Source: Sulfobacillus benefaciens (GTDB taxonomy: Bacteria > Bacillota > Sulfobacillia > Sulfobacillales > Sulfobacillaceae). From it: a stretch of DNA of 37,090 nt. The translations under genes and the position numbers were made by a program. Numbering within the stretch: the first letter of the stretch is position 1; each line of letters opens with the position of its first letter. The stretch lies in contig PXYW01000028.1 in assembly GCA_003023695.1 (NCBI GenBank), positions 1 to 37,090 of the forward strand. The letters are read 5' to 3'. The notes beneath the pieces are model-generated. The model saw only the letters and a list, made by a program, of their open reading frames with translations. It was not told the origin of the DNA and did no database searches. Below, piece by piece: positions 14,255 through 22,427 of the stretch.

Positions 14255-15730
14255 TTAATCTAATAAATCTTGTGTTCTATCATAAAGAGCTCGATATTTG
14301 AAATACCCACGGTCATAGACATCTTTAGTTTCGGGATTCGGCTCATGCCATACGCGTTCTGTCTCTATAACATCTAAGACCGCGCGTTGGGGAAATTTTC
14401 CCGTACCCATCGCAGCCACAATGGCTGCTCCCATAGCACTGCCTGGATGGTGGGGAAACGCTAAAATGGGGATTTGAAGCATATCAGCAGCAATTTGGCG
14501 CCAGAGTGCTGAGCGAGCTCCCCCATTGGTCGCAAAGACGCGATTTATAGGAAATCCCGCCCCTGTAATCACGTCCACGTGATGGCGAAAGCCATAAATC
14601 ACACTTTCCAGCACAGCCCGAAACAAATGAGCGTCAGTATGATGAAGCATTAACCCAAACACAATGCCTCGCGCGGCTGGGTTTAATATGGGTGTTTTCT
14701 CACCGAGAAAATAGGGCAAAATCACAATCCCGTCACTTCCGGGTGGGATCTTGGACGCTTCCTGGTCCAATTGGGGTAATAATGAGTCATGGGCCTTGAT
14801 CCGGTCTAAAAACCATCGAACTAATGACCCGCTAGCCGCCATGCAACCGTTTATCAAGTACTTTCCAGGTAAATCGTGCTTATCGAAATACAGTTGAGGA
14901 TGGAATACTGGCTCATCAGTGCAATATAAAATATCACCTGCCCCACCAAATTTGATTAGTAAGTCCCCAGGCTCTTCCACTCCCGCAGCCAATGCCGAAG
15001 CAACGTGGTCTGCACTACCATACATCACTGGAATTTCTGGTTGCATACTCCATTTTTCAGCTATCCGGGAATCCAAGTAGCCGGCCACATCTAAAGACTC
15101 GCCTGTCGATCCAAACCATTCTGTAGAAACCCCAAATGTCTGGAGGTACTCTTCCATCCAGGTTTGGGCCAAAATATCGAAACATCCACTTTCCACAGCC
15201 CAATTGGACTCCACTGCAAATTGTCCAGTTAACAGACCACGAATGTAATCATAACTACCGACAATCCTACGAATGCGTTGCCAGTTATTTGGTTCATGTT
15301 TTTTGACCCACAGAAGTTTGGGTAACACGTGCTGCTGGTTTAACGAACTGCCCGTCTTGCGAAACAATGTGTCGACATCTATGACCTTGCTCAGTTCTTG
15401 AATTTCTTTGCCAGTCCGCCCATCACTTTGCTGTATGGAACGCCGCACAGGGCGATTGTTCTCATCCAACAACACCACAGCGGGTACCATACCACATACC
15501 GAAATGGCATTAACCTTCTGTATCTCTTTAGGATAAGAGGATGATAATCTTCCGACGGCTTGATTCATGCCTTTAACCCAGTCGTCCGGACTAGCCTCAG
15601 CCCACCCAGCATGCTCACTGTATAGCGGATATTCATCGCTGCTAGACGCCATATAGCGGCCGGATTCTACGTCAAGAATTAAGGCTTTCACGGCAGTAGT
15701 GCCAATATCAATTCCCATAACCCAATTCAT
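14255..15730 (-). CDS. FGGY-family carbohydrate kinase (xylulokinase/gluconokinase-like)
   Basis: The 491-aa start is ATG 15730, preceded by GAGGCGGTG. The N-terminal phosphate motif is MGIDIGTTAVKALILD (about 5-20, Asp7), and the second domain has LIKFGGAGDI and TNGGARSALWRQIAADML near the C-terminus. A PYFLGEKTP segment is typical of xylulokinase-type members. The length agrees with the family (480-520). It phosphorylates a sugar, polyol or sugar acid with ATP. It is the sixth gene of the operon, 11 nt after the metallophosphoesterase. The substrate may be a polyol or ketose related to the SDR next to it. Confidence 0.93.
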   Translation of the reverse strand: MNWVMGIDIGTTAVKALILDVESGRYMASSSDEYPLYSEHAGWAEASPDDWVKGMNQAVGRLSSSYPKEIQKVNAISVCGMVPAVVLLDENNRPVRRSIQQSDGRTGKEIQELSKVIDVDTLFRKTGSSLNQQHVLPKLLWVKKHEPNNWQRIRRIVGSYDYIRGLLTGQFAVESNWAVESGCFDILAQTWMEEYLQTFGVSTEWFGSTGESLDVAGYLDSRIAEKWSMQPEIPVMYGSADHVASALAAGVEEPGDLLIKFGGAGDILYCTDEPVFHPQLYFDKHDLPGKYLINGCMAASGSLVRWFLDRIKAHDSLLPQLDQEASKIPPGSDGIVILPYFLGEKTPILNPAARGIVFGLMLHHTDAHLFRAVLESVIYGFRHHVDVITGAGFPINRVFATNGGARSALWRQIAADMLQIPILAFPHHPGSAMGAAIVAAMGTGKFPQRAVLDVIETERVWHEPNPETKDVYDRGYFKYRALYDRTQDLLD

Positions 15731-15741
15731 CTGACACCGCC

Positions 15742-16722
15742 TCATCCCGCAATCAATTGGCGCATCAAACTACCCTTGCCAGTATCTATCGTTACCAACG
15801 CCCCTTTTAAAGTGCCATCGGAATACTCGGATCCTGGGTTTATGCACGTAGACCGACCCAATTTGGTTATTCCAGCAGATTCATGAATATGACCATGCAA
15901 CCCCAAAAGGGGTTGATATTTTAAGATGAAATCCCGAACCGCTGCACTTCCGACACTCGCCATCTGTACCTCCCCAGCTTCGACGACGGGCTTTAAATCA
16001 GCGGTCAATTGCGGTGCTTTGTCCAGCGGAGTATTGTACGGGGGCACATGTATATTAAACACTGCGTTTTCAAACAGCGGAATTTGGGGCGCAAGGTTCT
16101 CTAGCCTCTGGCCAATCTCGCTATCATCTAGCTCGCGTGGCGAATCCCATGGCGTGCGATTGCTCCACCCAAATGATAGCATCCAAACTCCTTCTTCAAT
16201 TTCTCTTACACTTTCGTCGGGATTGATCACAAACGGGCCTTGGTTAATTGCCGACACCACGACATCGTCATCATCATTGCCGGGAGAAACAAAGACTTGC
16301 ACTCCTGTTCCCTTGAGGCGTTCTTCCGCCAATTCGAACCATCCCGTGAGACTTTCCCTTATTACACGGTGAAACATTTCCTCACGCGCCTTGGAGTTTT
16401 GAGCCAGAAACTCCGTCTCATCCGGCGTAGTCACGTAGTAATAAAACCCATTACTCCGGATTTCTTTGAAAAGGTTCGGCAATTCGCTCTCAGATACATC
16501 TTGTACCTGATGATGCACTGTGGCACGATAAGTGCTAGCCGATATTTTAGTGACTGGCACTACCACTTTTCCAGTTATGTCGCCACCTAAGATCAAAACA
16601 TTAGCACTATAGAATTGGGCAGCGTTAATAAATTTTCTAAAGCAACGGTCAGACCCATGGATGTCGGTAGCAAAGAAAATTTTCAAGGTCTTACCTGATG
16701 CGCGTTTTTGAAACAATTTCAT
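15742..16722 (-). CDS. Calcineurin-like metallophosphoesterase
   Basis: A 326-aa protein with the family's metal motifs in order: DIH (Asp20, His22), GGDITGK (Asp48), SPGNDD (about 147-151, GND 148-150), His224 in NIHVPPYN, and GLHGHIHES (His276-His280). It is cytoplasmic, with no signal or membrane helix. It hydrolyses a phosphoester. Lying between a nucleotidyltransferase-like gene (overlap 4 nt) and an FGGY kinase (11 nt), it may act on a phosphorylated pathway intermediate. That link is inference; such enzymes vary widely in substrate. Confidence 0.9.
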   Translation of the reverse strand: MKLFQKRASGKTLKIFFATDIHGSDRCFRKFINAAQFYSANVLILGGDITGKVVVPVTKISASTYRATVHHQVQDVSESELPNLFKEIRSNGFYYYVTTPDETEFLAQNSKAREEMFHRVIRESLTGWFELAEERLKGTGVQVFVSPGNDDDDVVVSAINQGPFVINPDESVREIEEGVWMLSFGWSNRTPWDSPRELDDSEIGQRLENLAPQIPLFENAVFNIHVPPYNTPLDKAPQLTADLKPVVEAGEVQMASVGSAAVRDFILKYQPLLGLHGHIHESAGITKLGRSTCINPGSEYSDGTLKGALVTIDTGKGSLMRQLIAG

Positions 16723-17456
16723 CGTTTAACCTCCTCGGGGGTCTCATACCACGGCATCTTGCGTCCAATTTTCTCCCGCATGCGAAACTTTAGCGATTTT
16801 GGAGATGTTGTCATCAGAGTTCGTAATTCCTGGATGTTGTGCAATACCACATCCAGTTCCTTATCCGATACATATTTCGCAGCACGTTGGGAAACTTGGT
16901 CCATAGTATCAGAAGACGTGGTCAAAAGTCCCCAGTCATTACCAAATACCTGTGCTAAGGTATTCCGATTGAGACCTCGGTCATCGTCCCCAAGCGACCA
17001 GTCGAGAAACATGGTCACCAAATCCTTGACGTCTTTTTCGTTCAATTGCACTATTTGGAGTTTTGTCAGCAACAATTGACTGGGCGTAATGGTATATTCC
17101 ATGTTCTCTGTCCCCACTAATAAGTCCAACTTGTGACATTGTTCAAACACCCCAACAAAGACATCCACTTGCAGCCCAGGATCATTATGGTCGGTGAATA
17201 ACAGGCGCGTTTCTCCGTGTAATGCATTAAATCGGCGGTCAGGTTCAAAACCAGCCTCGGCAAGGATGGGGGCAAGCTTGCCCCCATCCTTACGGCGGAC
17301 AACGAGGTCGATATCCTTATAGGCACGTTGCAGAACAGGATGATGTTGGGCTGTTGGGGCGAGCAAATAGAGAGCCAACCCTCCTAATAGCCTAGCATGA
17401 ATGCCTTTTCCTTCGGCACTGACAACAATCTTCTTCGCCCGTTCCGCTAAATCCAT
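16719..17456 (-). CDS. Nucleotidyltransferase-like protein (AbiEii/MNT fold)
   Basis: The 245-aa product shows the pattern of the minimal nucleotidyltransferase fold: a helix, LLGGLALYL (Gly25-Gly26), then YKDIDLVV with Asp48 and Asp50 as likely metal ligands, and a third acidic strand (QVDVFVG). A helical C-terminal part follows. It resembles AbiEii and related nucleotidyltransferases rather than DNA polymerases. It overlaps the metallophosphoesterase by 4 nt, so they are co-translated and perhaps functionally paired. Whether it modifies an RNA, protein or small molecule cannot be told. It is unusual inside a catabolic operon. Confidence 0.75.
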   Translation of the reverse strand: MDLAERAKKIVVSAEGKGIHARLLGGLALYLLAPTAQHHPVLQRAYKDIDLVVRRKDGGKLAPILAEAGFEPDRRFNALHGETRLLFTDHNDPGLQVDVFVGVFEQCHKLDLLVGTENMEYTITPSQLLLTKLQIVQLNEKDVKDLVTMFLDWSLGDDDRGLNRNTLAQVFGNDWGLLTTSSDTMDQVSQRAAKYVSDKELDVVLHNIQELRTLMTTSPKSLKFRMREKIGRKMPWYETPEEVKR

Positions 17457-17482
17457 GAGCCCTCTCCTTTCTCTAACTATTT

Positions 17483-19063
17483 CTATTCCGGAGGAATCGC
17501 TTTAAAAGACACTGATAAGTCGAACCCTTCTCGCTTTCTATATGCGGACATCACCCAGTAGTAAATTATGGCTAGGATCGGTACAACAAAAGCTTCAACC
17601 ATGGGTACTGGCTTGGTACTGAGCCCAAAATATGGTGTAGTTAACGCGATAAGTAATACCGCGATCCAAATCAAAAGTCCGATGACCCCAGATAATGTGA
17701 GAATCGGCACCCCAAACAACTTACGTTGTACCATCTGTGAAGACTCATTAAAGAGGTCGCGACGACGGAACGGAAATACGATTGCGCTGATGCTTACCAC
17801 AATAAACGCTGCAGCCATGACGGCAATGATGTTTATCAAGAATTCGGACAACCCCATATAGACATTAGCCACGTTAATGAGCTCAACGACCACACCGATT
17901 ACAATTGTGGCTTTCACTGGGGTATGGAATCGCTCTGAAACCTCAGCCAACGATTCTGGCATCAATCGGTCAAAGGCCCACGCAAAAAGGTTTCTAGTGC
18001 CCAACATGAACCCTGTAGGTGTCCACCAGAATATGGCCAAAATAAAGCTGAGTCCAATATAGTCACGCAAGAAAGCCGGCAAAGAAAAGAATCGCGCTAA
18101 AGCCGGCAATACGTAGGGCACATTGGAAGGCAATTTAGCCGCATCATTGAATCCAATGTACGCCAATGCGTTGTAAAGGTTATATCCTGTGGAATGAAAC
18201 ACCAATAGCGTTCCAACAGTGTACAACACGGCTGAGACCAACAGACCTCCCATGATCGACGTCACAGCGGTCTTTCGCACATTCTTAACTTCTCCGGCAA
18301 AATATCCCGTCCATTGGAATCCGGTGTAGACTTGGAAGGCGTAGACCATAGCAAAGAGCGTCATCATCCAATTGATTCCGCTTCCCTGGGTAGCTCCCAT
18401 GTGATGAGCAATCGCAATAATGCTTGTAGCGCTATGTCCAGTAGCTGCTTCTAAGCGAGATTGAAAGGCCGATGCGGGGGTCATCGCCATCCCCACCAGC
18501 CAAACACCCATGCCTATCCAAACGAGCCAAAACATCCACCTCATGTAACGAGCTACGCGTCGCACTCCGGTAATCATGAGTAGAGTGAACAGGATGGTCA
18601 GAACTGTGGCAATACCGAATTCCCACCCCGGTTGCGAAATGGTGGTAATGATTCCGCTTGGCAGACCCCAAAGATAAAAGACTGCGGGGCCGAAATAACT
18701 AATCATGGTTGTGAAGTTAAATGAAACCCATGTCAAAAACACGAAGGTTAACGCGGCATTGGTTACAAACCCGAGTCCCGGAGTCAACGTGCGACTGACC
18801 CAGACGTAGTCGCCTCCGGATCGTGGCATTAAGTTGGTAAAGTATAGGTAGACCGCACCGAAAGCTACCATTAATATGGCTGCAATGATAAACGAAACGG
18901 CGACATTGGCTCCTGCAAACACAGCAGGAGAAAACCCAAGGGCCTCTGAAATTCCAACGGGGATTAGGACTGCCGAAAACACCAGGTTAAAAGCATCAAA
19001 CGGGGACAGTTCGCGCACCAAACCAGTGGCGTTTCGCACAAATAGTTCTTTTGACTGCGCCAT
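17483..19063 (-). CDS. APC-superfamily amino acid/polyamine-type permease
   Basis: A 526-aa integral membrane protein with about twelve hydrophobic helices. The first helix region has FNLVFSAVLIPVGISEALGF, the second part GGDYVWVSRTLTPGLGF (the conserved GG-D-Y of APC permeases), and then many alternating helices to a short cytoplasmic tail. AAAGGAG precedes the ATG. The superfamily moves amino acids, polyamines or organic cations by proton or exchange coupling. In this operon it presumably imports the substrate handled by the kinase, SDR and BtpA genes, so that substrate may be nitrogen-containing. The transported compound is unknown. Confidence 0.9.
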   Translation of the reverse strand: MAQSKELFVRNATGLVRELSPFDAFNLVFSAVLIPVGISEALGFSPAVFAGANVAVSFIIAAILMVAFGAVYLYFTNLMPRSGGDYVWVSRTLTPGLGFVTNAALTFVFLTWVSFNFTTMISYFGPAVFYLWGLPSGIITTISQPGWEFGIATVLTILFTLLMITGVRRVARYMRWMFWLVWIGMGVWLVGMAMTPASAFQSRLEAATGHSATSIIAIAHHMGATQGSGINWMMTLFAMVYAFQVYTGFQWTGYFAGEVKNVRKTAVTSIMGGLLVSAVLYTVGTLLVFHSTGYNLYNALAYIGFNDAAKLPSNVPYVLPALARFFSLPAFLRDYIGLSFILAIFWWTPTGFMLGTRNLFAWAFDRLMPESLAEVSERFHTPVKATIVIGVVVELINVANVYMGLSEFLINIIAVMAAAFIVVSISAIVFPFRRRDLFNESSQMVQRKLFGVPILTLSGVIGLLIWIAVLLIALTTPYFGLSTKPVPMVEAFVVPILAIIYYWVMSAYRKREGFDLSVSFKAIPPE

Positions 19064-19094
19064 ATACTTCGATTCTCCTTTCTAATCAGGGGAA

Positions 19095-19922
19095 TTAGGT
19101 CGCCAATTGAAGTCGGAAAGTTTTTACTGTGGTCATTAGGTGTTTGGCGCGGCTCTTATCTACAGCATTGAATGTTTTACCGTCATATTTTAAGGCTGTG
19201 CCAATAATGGCCCCATCAGCAACGCTCAAATACTTTTCCACGTTGTCTTGTCGCACCCCTGTGTTGACAAAAACAGGCACCTCGTCCAGCAGGCTGGTCA
19301 CTCTCTCTAACTCACTGGAAGCCACCGGACTTCCTGTCATCGGCCCAGATACACAAATGCCATCGGGCAAACTTGAAAAAGCGACCGACTGCGCGATTTC
19401 GGCAATCGAGCGACGACCAAACGGCGAAGCAAACTCAGCGGATACATTAAATAGCAGGCGGATATTTTCAGGATTACCCAACTGTGCACGCAGTCGAACG
19501 GCTTCAGCTGCCCGACTTTGCCATAGGCCCATATCGCTTTCGTAAATTCCAGTAAACACCTCACGAACAAAGCACGCTCCTACTGAATGAGCAAGAGCTA
19601 CCGCTGCGACTGGGTCCCATAAAATGTCTACGCCATATGGGATAGAGATCTCAGACTTGGTCCGTCCAATGACATAGGCCATAGAAGCAATGGTGCTGGG
19701 TTGAGCAGTAAACTGATAAGGGCGGTCGTTTTCGTTGCAAAACATTACGCCGTCCACGCCTGCCTCCTGAAGGGCTTCTAAGTCACGCTTAACATGATCG
19801 ACAATAGGCTCCATACCCTTCGTGATTTGATGTAAAGGAGCACCCGGCAATGCCGGAAAGTGGACCATTGCAATAACAGGCTTCAATGTGTCAAACATCT
19901 GAGAAATCCACGCAGTTTTCAT
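19095..19922 (-). CDS. BtpA/SgcQ-family TIM-barrel protein
   Basis: The 275-aa protein carries the typical BtpA features: PVIAMVHFPALPGAP (about 15-29), AGVDGVMFCNENDRPY, a GVDILWDPVAAVALA segment, GPMTGSPV, and a late ADGAIIGTALKYDG. The family (BtpA, SgcQ) is a TIM-barrel group; BtpA was named for photosystem I stability, while homologues sit in sugar-like operons. The start overlaps the deoR stop by 4 nt, so both are co-translated. Here a metabolic enzyme role is likelier than photosynthesis. The reaction is not known. Confidence 0.88.
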   Translation of the reverse strand: MKTAWISQMFDTLKPVIAMVHFPALPGAPLHQITKGMEPIVDHVKRDLEALQEAGVDGVMFCNENDRPYQFTAQPSTIASMAYVIGRTKSEISIPYGVDILWDPVAAVALAHSVGACFVREVFTGIYESDMGLWQSRAAEAVRLRAQLGNPENIRLLFNVSAEFASPFGRRSIAEIAQSVAFSSLPDGICVSGPMTGSPVASSELERVTSLLDEVPVFVNTGVRQDNVEKYLSVADGAIIGTALKYDGKTFNAVDKSRAKHLMTTVKTFRLQLAT

Positions 19923-20701
19923 CCTAATCCCCTTTCGCCGTTTCCTACCTCAACCACTCGCAATGTGGTCACTTCTCCTATTTGTTCCCGTACGGCATTG
20001 GGCAATTGGTCATCTGTGATCACCATGTCGAGTTCTTCTAGTGGGGCGATCGACATTAGAGATGTCTTGCCGTACTTGGTCGAGTCCACGAGCGCAATTA
20101 CCTGGTTTGAGGAATTCATAAATGCTTGTTTAATCTCAACATCTTCAATTGAAAAGTCCATCAATCCTTGCTCCAAAGACCATCCCGCAGCTGCAAGAAA
20201 AAAAACATCATAGTGAAACCGCCCAATGATATCACGCGCTAAGGGACCTACTACACCCATTTCTCGAGGCCGCACGCGTCCACCTACTAGATATACAGTC
20301 GGACGTCCCATCGCCAGGGTTTCGGAAATAGGTACCGATGCTGTAAACACCATCAAGTCTGACCGCATTTGTAGAAGCCGCGCAAGTTCAAGTGTGGTAG
20401 TACCAACGTCCAATGCAACTACCTGTCCGTCTTCCACAAAGTCTAAGGCCAACTTTACAATGGCTTTTTTCTTTTCAATGTTTTCTCGATTGCGCTCGAT
20501 CCATGATGGCTCCACTCCCAACGGATGGCCTATCGTAGCGCCACCCCGCAAACGCTGTATAAGACCTTGGCTTGAGAGATTATTTAAATCTCGTCGAACT
20601 GTGGCTACAGACACCCGTAAACGATCCGTCATTTCCGAGATGGACATTTCCGGTTCGGATTGAAGCAACTCTAACAACTCTCTCTGACGCTTATTGAGCA
20701 A
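19919..20701 (-). CDS. DeoR-family transcriptional regulator
   Basis: A 260-aa protein with a TTG start (no in-frame ATG upstream); the ribosome binding site is weak and distant. The N-terminal helix-turn-helix lies at about 19-45, followed by LIQRLRGGA, the DeoR-family wing. The C-terminal domain has ALDVGTTTLELARLL and AAAGWS, typical of the sugar-phosphate-sensing half. It probably represses the downstream genes and its own promoter. Effector: likely a phosphorylated intermediate produced by the FGGY kinase. It is the first gene of the - strand operon, with a promoter and palindrome at 20744-20772. Confidence 0.93.
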   Translation of the reverse strand: MLNKRQRELLELLQSEPEMSISEMTDRLRVSVATVRRDLNNLSSQGLIQRLRGGATIGHPLGVEPSWIERNRENIEKKKAIVKLALDFVEDGQVVALDVGTTTLELARLLQMRSDLMVFTASVPISETLAMGRPTVYLVGGRVRPREMGVVGPLARDIIGRFHYDVFFLAAAGWSLEQGLMDFSIEDVEIKQAFMNSSNQVIALVDSTKYGKTSLMSIAPLEELDMVITDDQLPNAVREQIGEVTTLRVVEVGNGERGLG

Positions 20702-20743
20702 TGGCCACTCAACTCCAATCTACAAACAATCATCTACGCACCT

Positions 20744-20772
20744 AATATAGATCGATCTAAGTCATTTTTCAA
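20744..20772 (-). promoter_or_regulatory. Promoter of the deoR operon with embedded 12-bp palindrome
   Basis: On the - strand, -35 TTGAAA (20767-20772) and -10 TATATT (20744-20749) are spaced 17 bp apart, close to consensus for sigma-A-type promoters. A perfect palindrome TAGATCGATCTA (20748-20759) overlaps the -10 and spacer, the expected place for a repressor site. Autoregulation by DeoR is inferred. Confidence 0.7.
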
Positions 20773-21059
20773 TCAATTTCTTGAATTTTTCTGATCCATT
20801 TCCCAGAACCCTAGATAGGTGTGATTTTTACGGGACGATTCCTTTGAACCATCCCATAACATGCACGACTAACAGAGGAAGAATTTTGTCTGTTAATCAT
20901 ATGTCTATTAGTGTCAGGCGGAAACGGTACAGGGGGTGTAGCACTTGATACATGTAGTCTACCATGGAACTGTACCGGAACAGTGCAAAGTCACGCATTA
21001 GGAAGCAGCGCCTAAGATCTTTTGGTGATAAGTGCCCTCGCGTAGAGATCAATGAGCAT

Positions 21060-21270
21060 TCAACATCTTTTGGCAGTGCCCGTCCGAACCCGGGAAGGTC
21101 TGAAACATTCTGGTGATAGGGCGTGGGCGGCAAACGCATCGCTGCTCGCGTTCATCGTCGCACCGTTTTCCCCTGGAATCACCGTAGGACCCCATAATAG
21201 TGCTCCTTCTTACCGACAAGAACATAGAACGCAGAGGCTATCAGGGTCGGAAAACACCAGTCGAGGTGGG
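21060..21270 (-). pseudogene. Degraded copy of the lipoprotein at 24974-25885
   Basis: Read on -, 21213-21260 encodes FPTLIASAFYVLVG and, in another frame, 21140-21212 encodes GALLWGPTVIPGENGAT and NASSDAFA. These match FPPLIASALHSLVG, GAPLWGPTVLPRGNSAT and SASGNAFT of the intact lipoprotein. The frame changes near 21210, and stop codons follow. The remainder toward 20935 may be the eroded C-terminal part but the match is weak there. It is a decayed paralogue, not a functional gene. The similarity is visible in the bases as well. Confidence 0.7.
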
Positions 21271-21300
21271 CACCGTATGCATTAACCGGTCCGGAGCAGC

Positions 21301-21657
21301 TTAAGAATATGTAATTTATACTAAGAATGAGGCGGATTTTTACCGCGGACATCTTGTGGAATATTTGGGCCGCATTCAAGTGAGTCGTTAATGTTTTACG
21401 GGGCAGTTGGCATCAAAAATACTTTGATTATGGTGTCGGTGATGTTAGATATTCTGTATGAAGGGCATGCGATCGATGGATCTCCTCTCAGTATTCAATG
21501 CTCACCGCTGAAAATGTGCATGTAACCACCGTGTACGGGCCTGATTGGCGCGGAACCCAAGAGAAGCGGCTACTGGTCAGGGTTTGTTCCATAACGATGT
21601 TGACGTCGAACACCAATGCAAGTAGTGTGTTGAGCTTAGCGATATAGGGTCTTGGTC
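21301..21657. other. Stretch without a recognisable gene
   Basis: No frame has a convincing start, ribosome binding site and composition. It lies between two decayed genes and is probably eroded coding sequence or spacer. No repeat or hairpin of note was seen. Confidence 0.4.
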
Positions 21658-22283
21658 TTAGCAGTGCCCCAAAGCGCTTTGAATTGCCTCAATTACCCTA
21701 TTAATGGGCCAACGCTCATTCGCTGCATTAGCTAGGTAGCCCGTGCTAAACCATTCTTTTCCAAGAGCTACACTCCGGGGGTCGTCCTGATGGAATGAAC
21801 GAAGAAAATCGGAAGTGCGCGGACTGTTCAAACGCAACAAATGATCCGTCATTAGTACTAATGAAATGGTCTGAACCTCTGGATATGGTCCTGACACCTG
21901 AATGTGTTTGTTTGCGATATATGGGGTGCCGGTCAAAAGTACAATAGAACCCGCTTCGCGATCCCGCGCTCCGTAATGCACTTGACGGACGCCGCTCATG
22001 ACGATGGCCCCGACACATAGCGGACAAGGCTCTAGCGATGTGTCGGGGCCATTAGCGAATACTCCTGGGGCGCCACCTGAACCAAGACATTCATTTCGGC
22101 GTGCGCCAGACGGTTGCCGAATAGGTATGGAGGATCTGCATTCGCTTCATGGATGCGATTACGTCCACGCCATCGGACGTTCCCTTGGGAATCAACCCAC
22201 ACTGCTCCCACCGGGACTGATCCATGACAATAGGCTATCCAAGCTTGTTCCAGACACGCAAGCCAATAGTCAGACAGAGGCAT
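21658..22283 (-). pseudogene. Nucleoside/tRNA-type deaminase gene split by a frameshift
   Basis: The ATG at 22283 starts a deaminase N-terminus with the zinc motif AHAEMNVL (His, Glu proton shuttle). This frame stops at 22032-22034, before the second zinc motif. In another frame the sequence continues as DTSLEPCPLCVGAIVMSGVR (PCxxC motif) and runs to 21658 with a long C-terminal extension. Together they would make about 208 aa of the cytidine deaminase-like superfamily (cytosine, guanine or tRNA adenosine). The two frames need a one-base shift between roughly 22030 and 22075. A sequencing error or programmed shift is possible; a natural pseudogene is likelier given the decayed neighbours. Confidence 0.75.
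22004..22052. repeat. 15-bp perfect inverted repeat at the deaminase PCxxC site
   Basis: ATGGCCCCGACACAT (22004-22018) is exactly inverted at 22038-22052, with a 19-nt spacer. The spacer on - encodes part of LEPCPLC. The hairpin lies at or beside the frameshift, so it might have promoted slippage or template switching. It has no T-tail. Confidence 0.8.
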
Positions 22284-22427
22284 TGCACAACTTCCTACAA
22301 ATTTATTTTAGCTACATCTCGCAAAACCTACCATATTGACGAATAATTGCCAAGGACCTTGCCTCACAAATCAAACACCTCTGATGTTGGTTGACGCAAG
22401 ATATTCCCCTTTTCCCAACAATTTTCT

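Noticed and set aside
17260..17291. GGGGGCAAGCTTGCCCCC inverted repeat
   Set aside because: It lies inside the nucleotidyltransferase-like coding region, where the codons fully explain it; no T-run follows.
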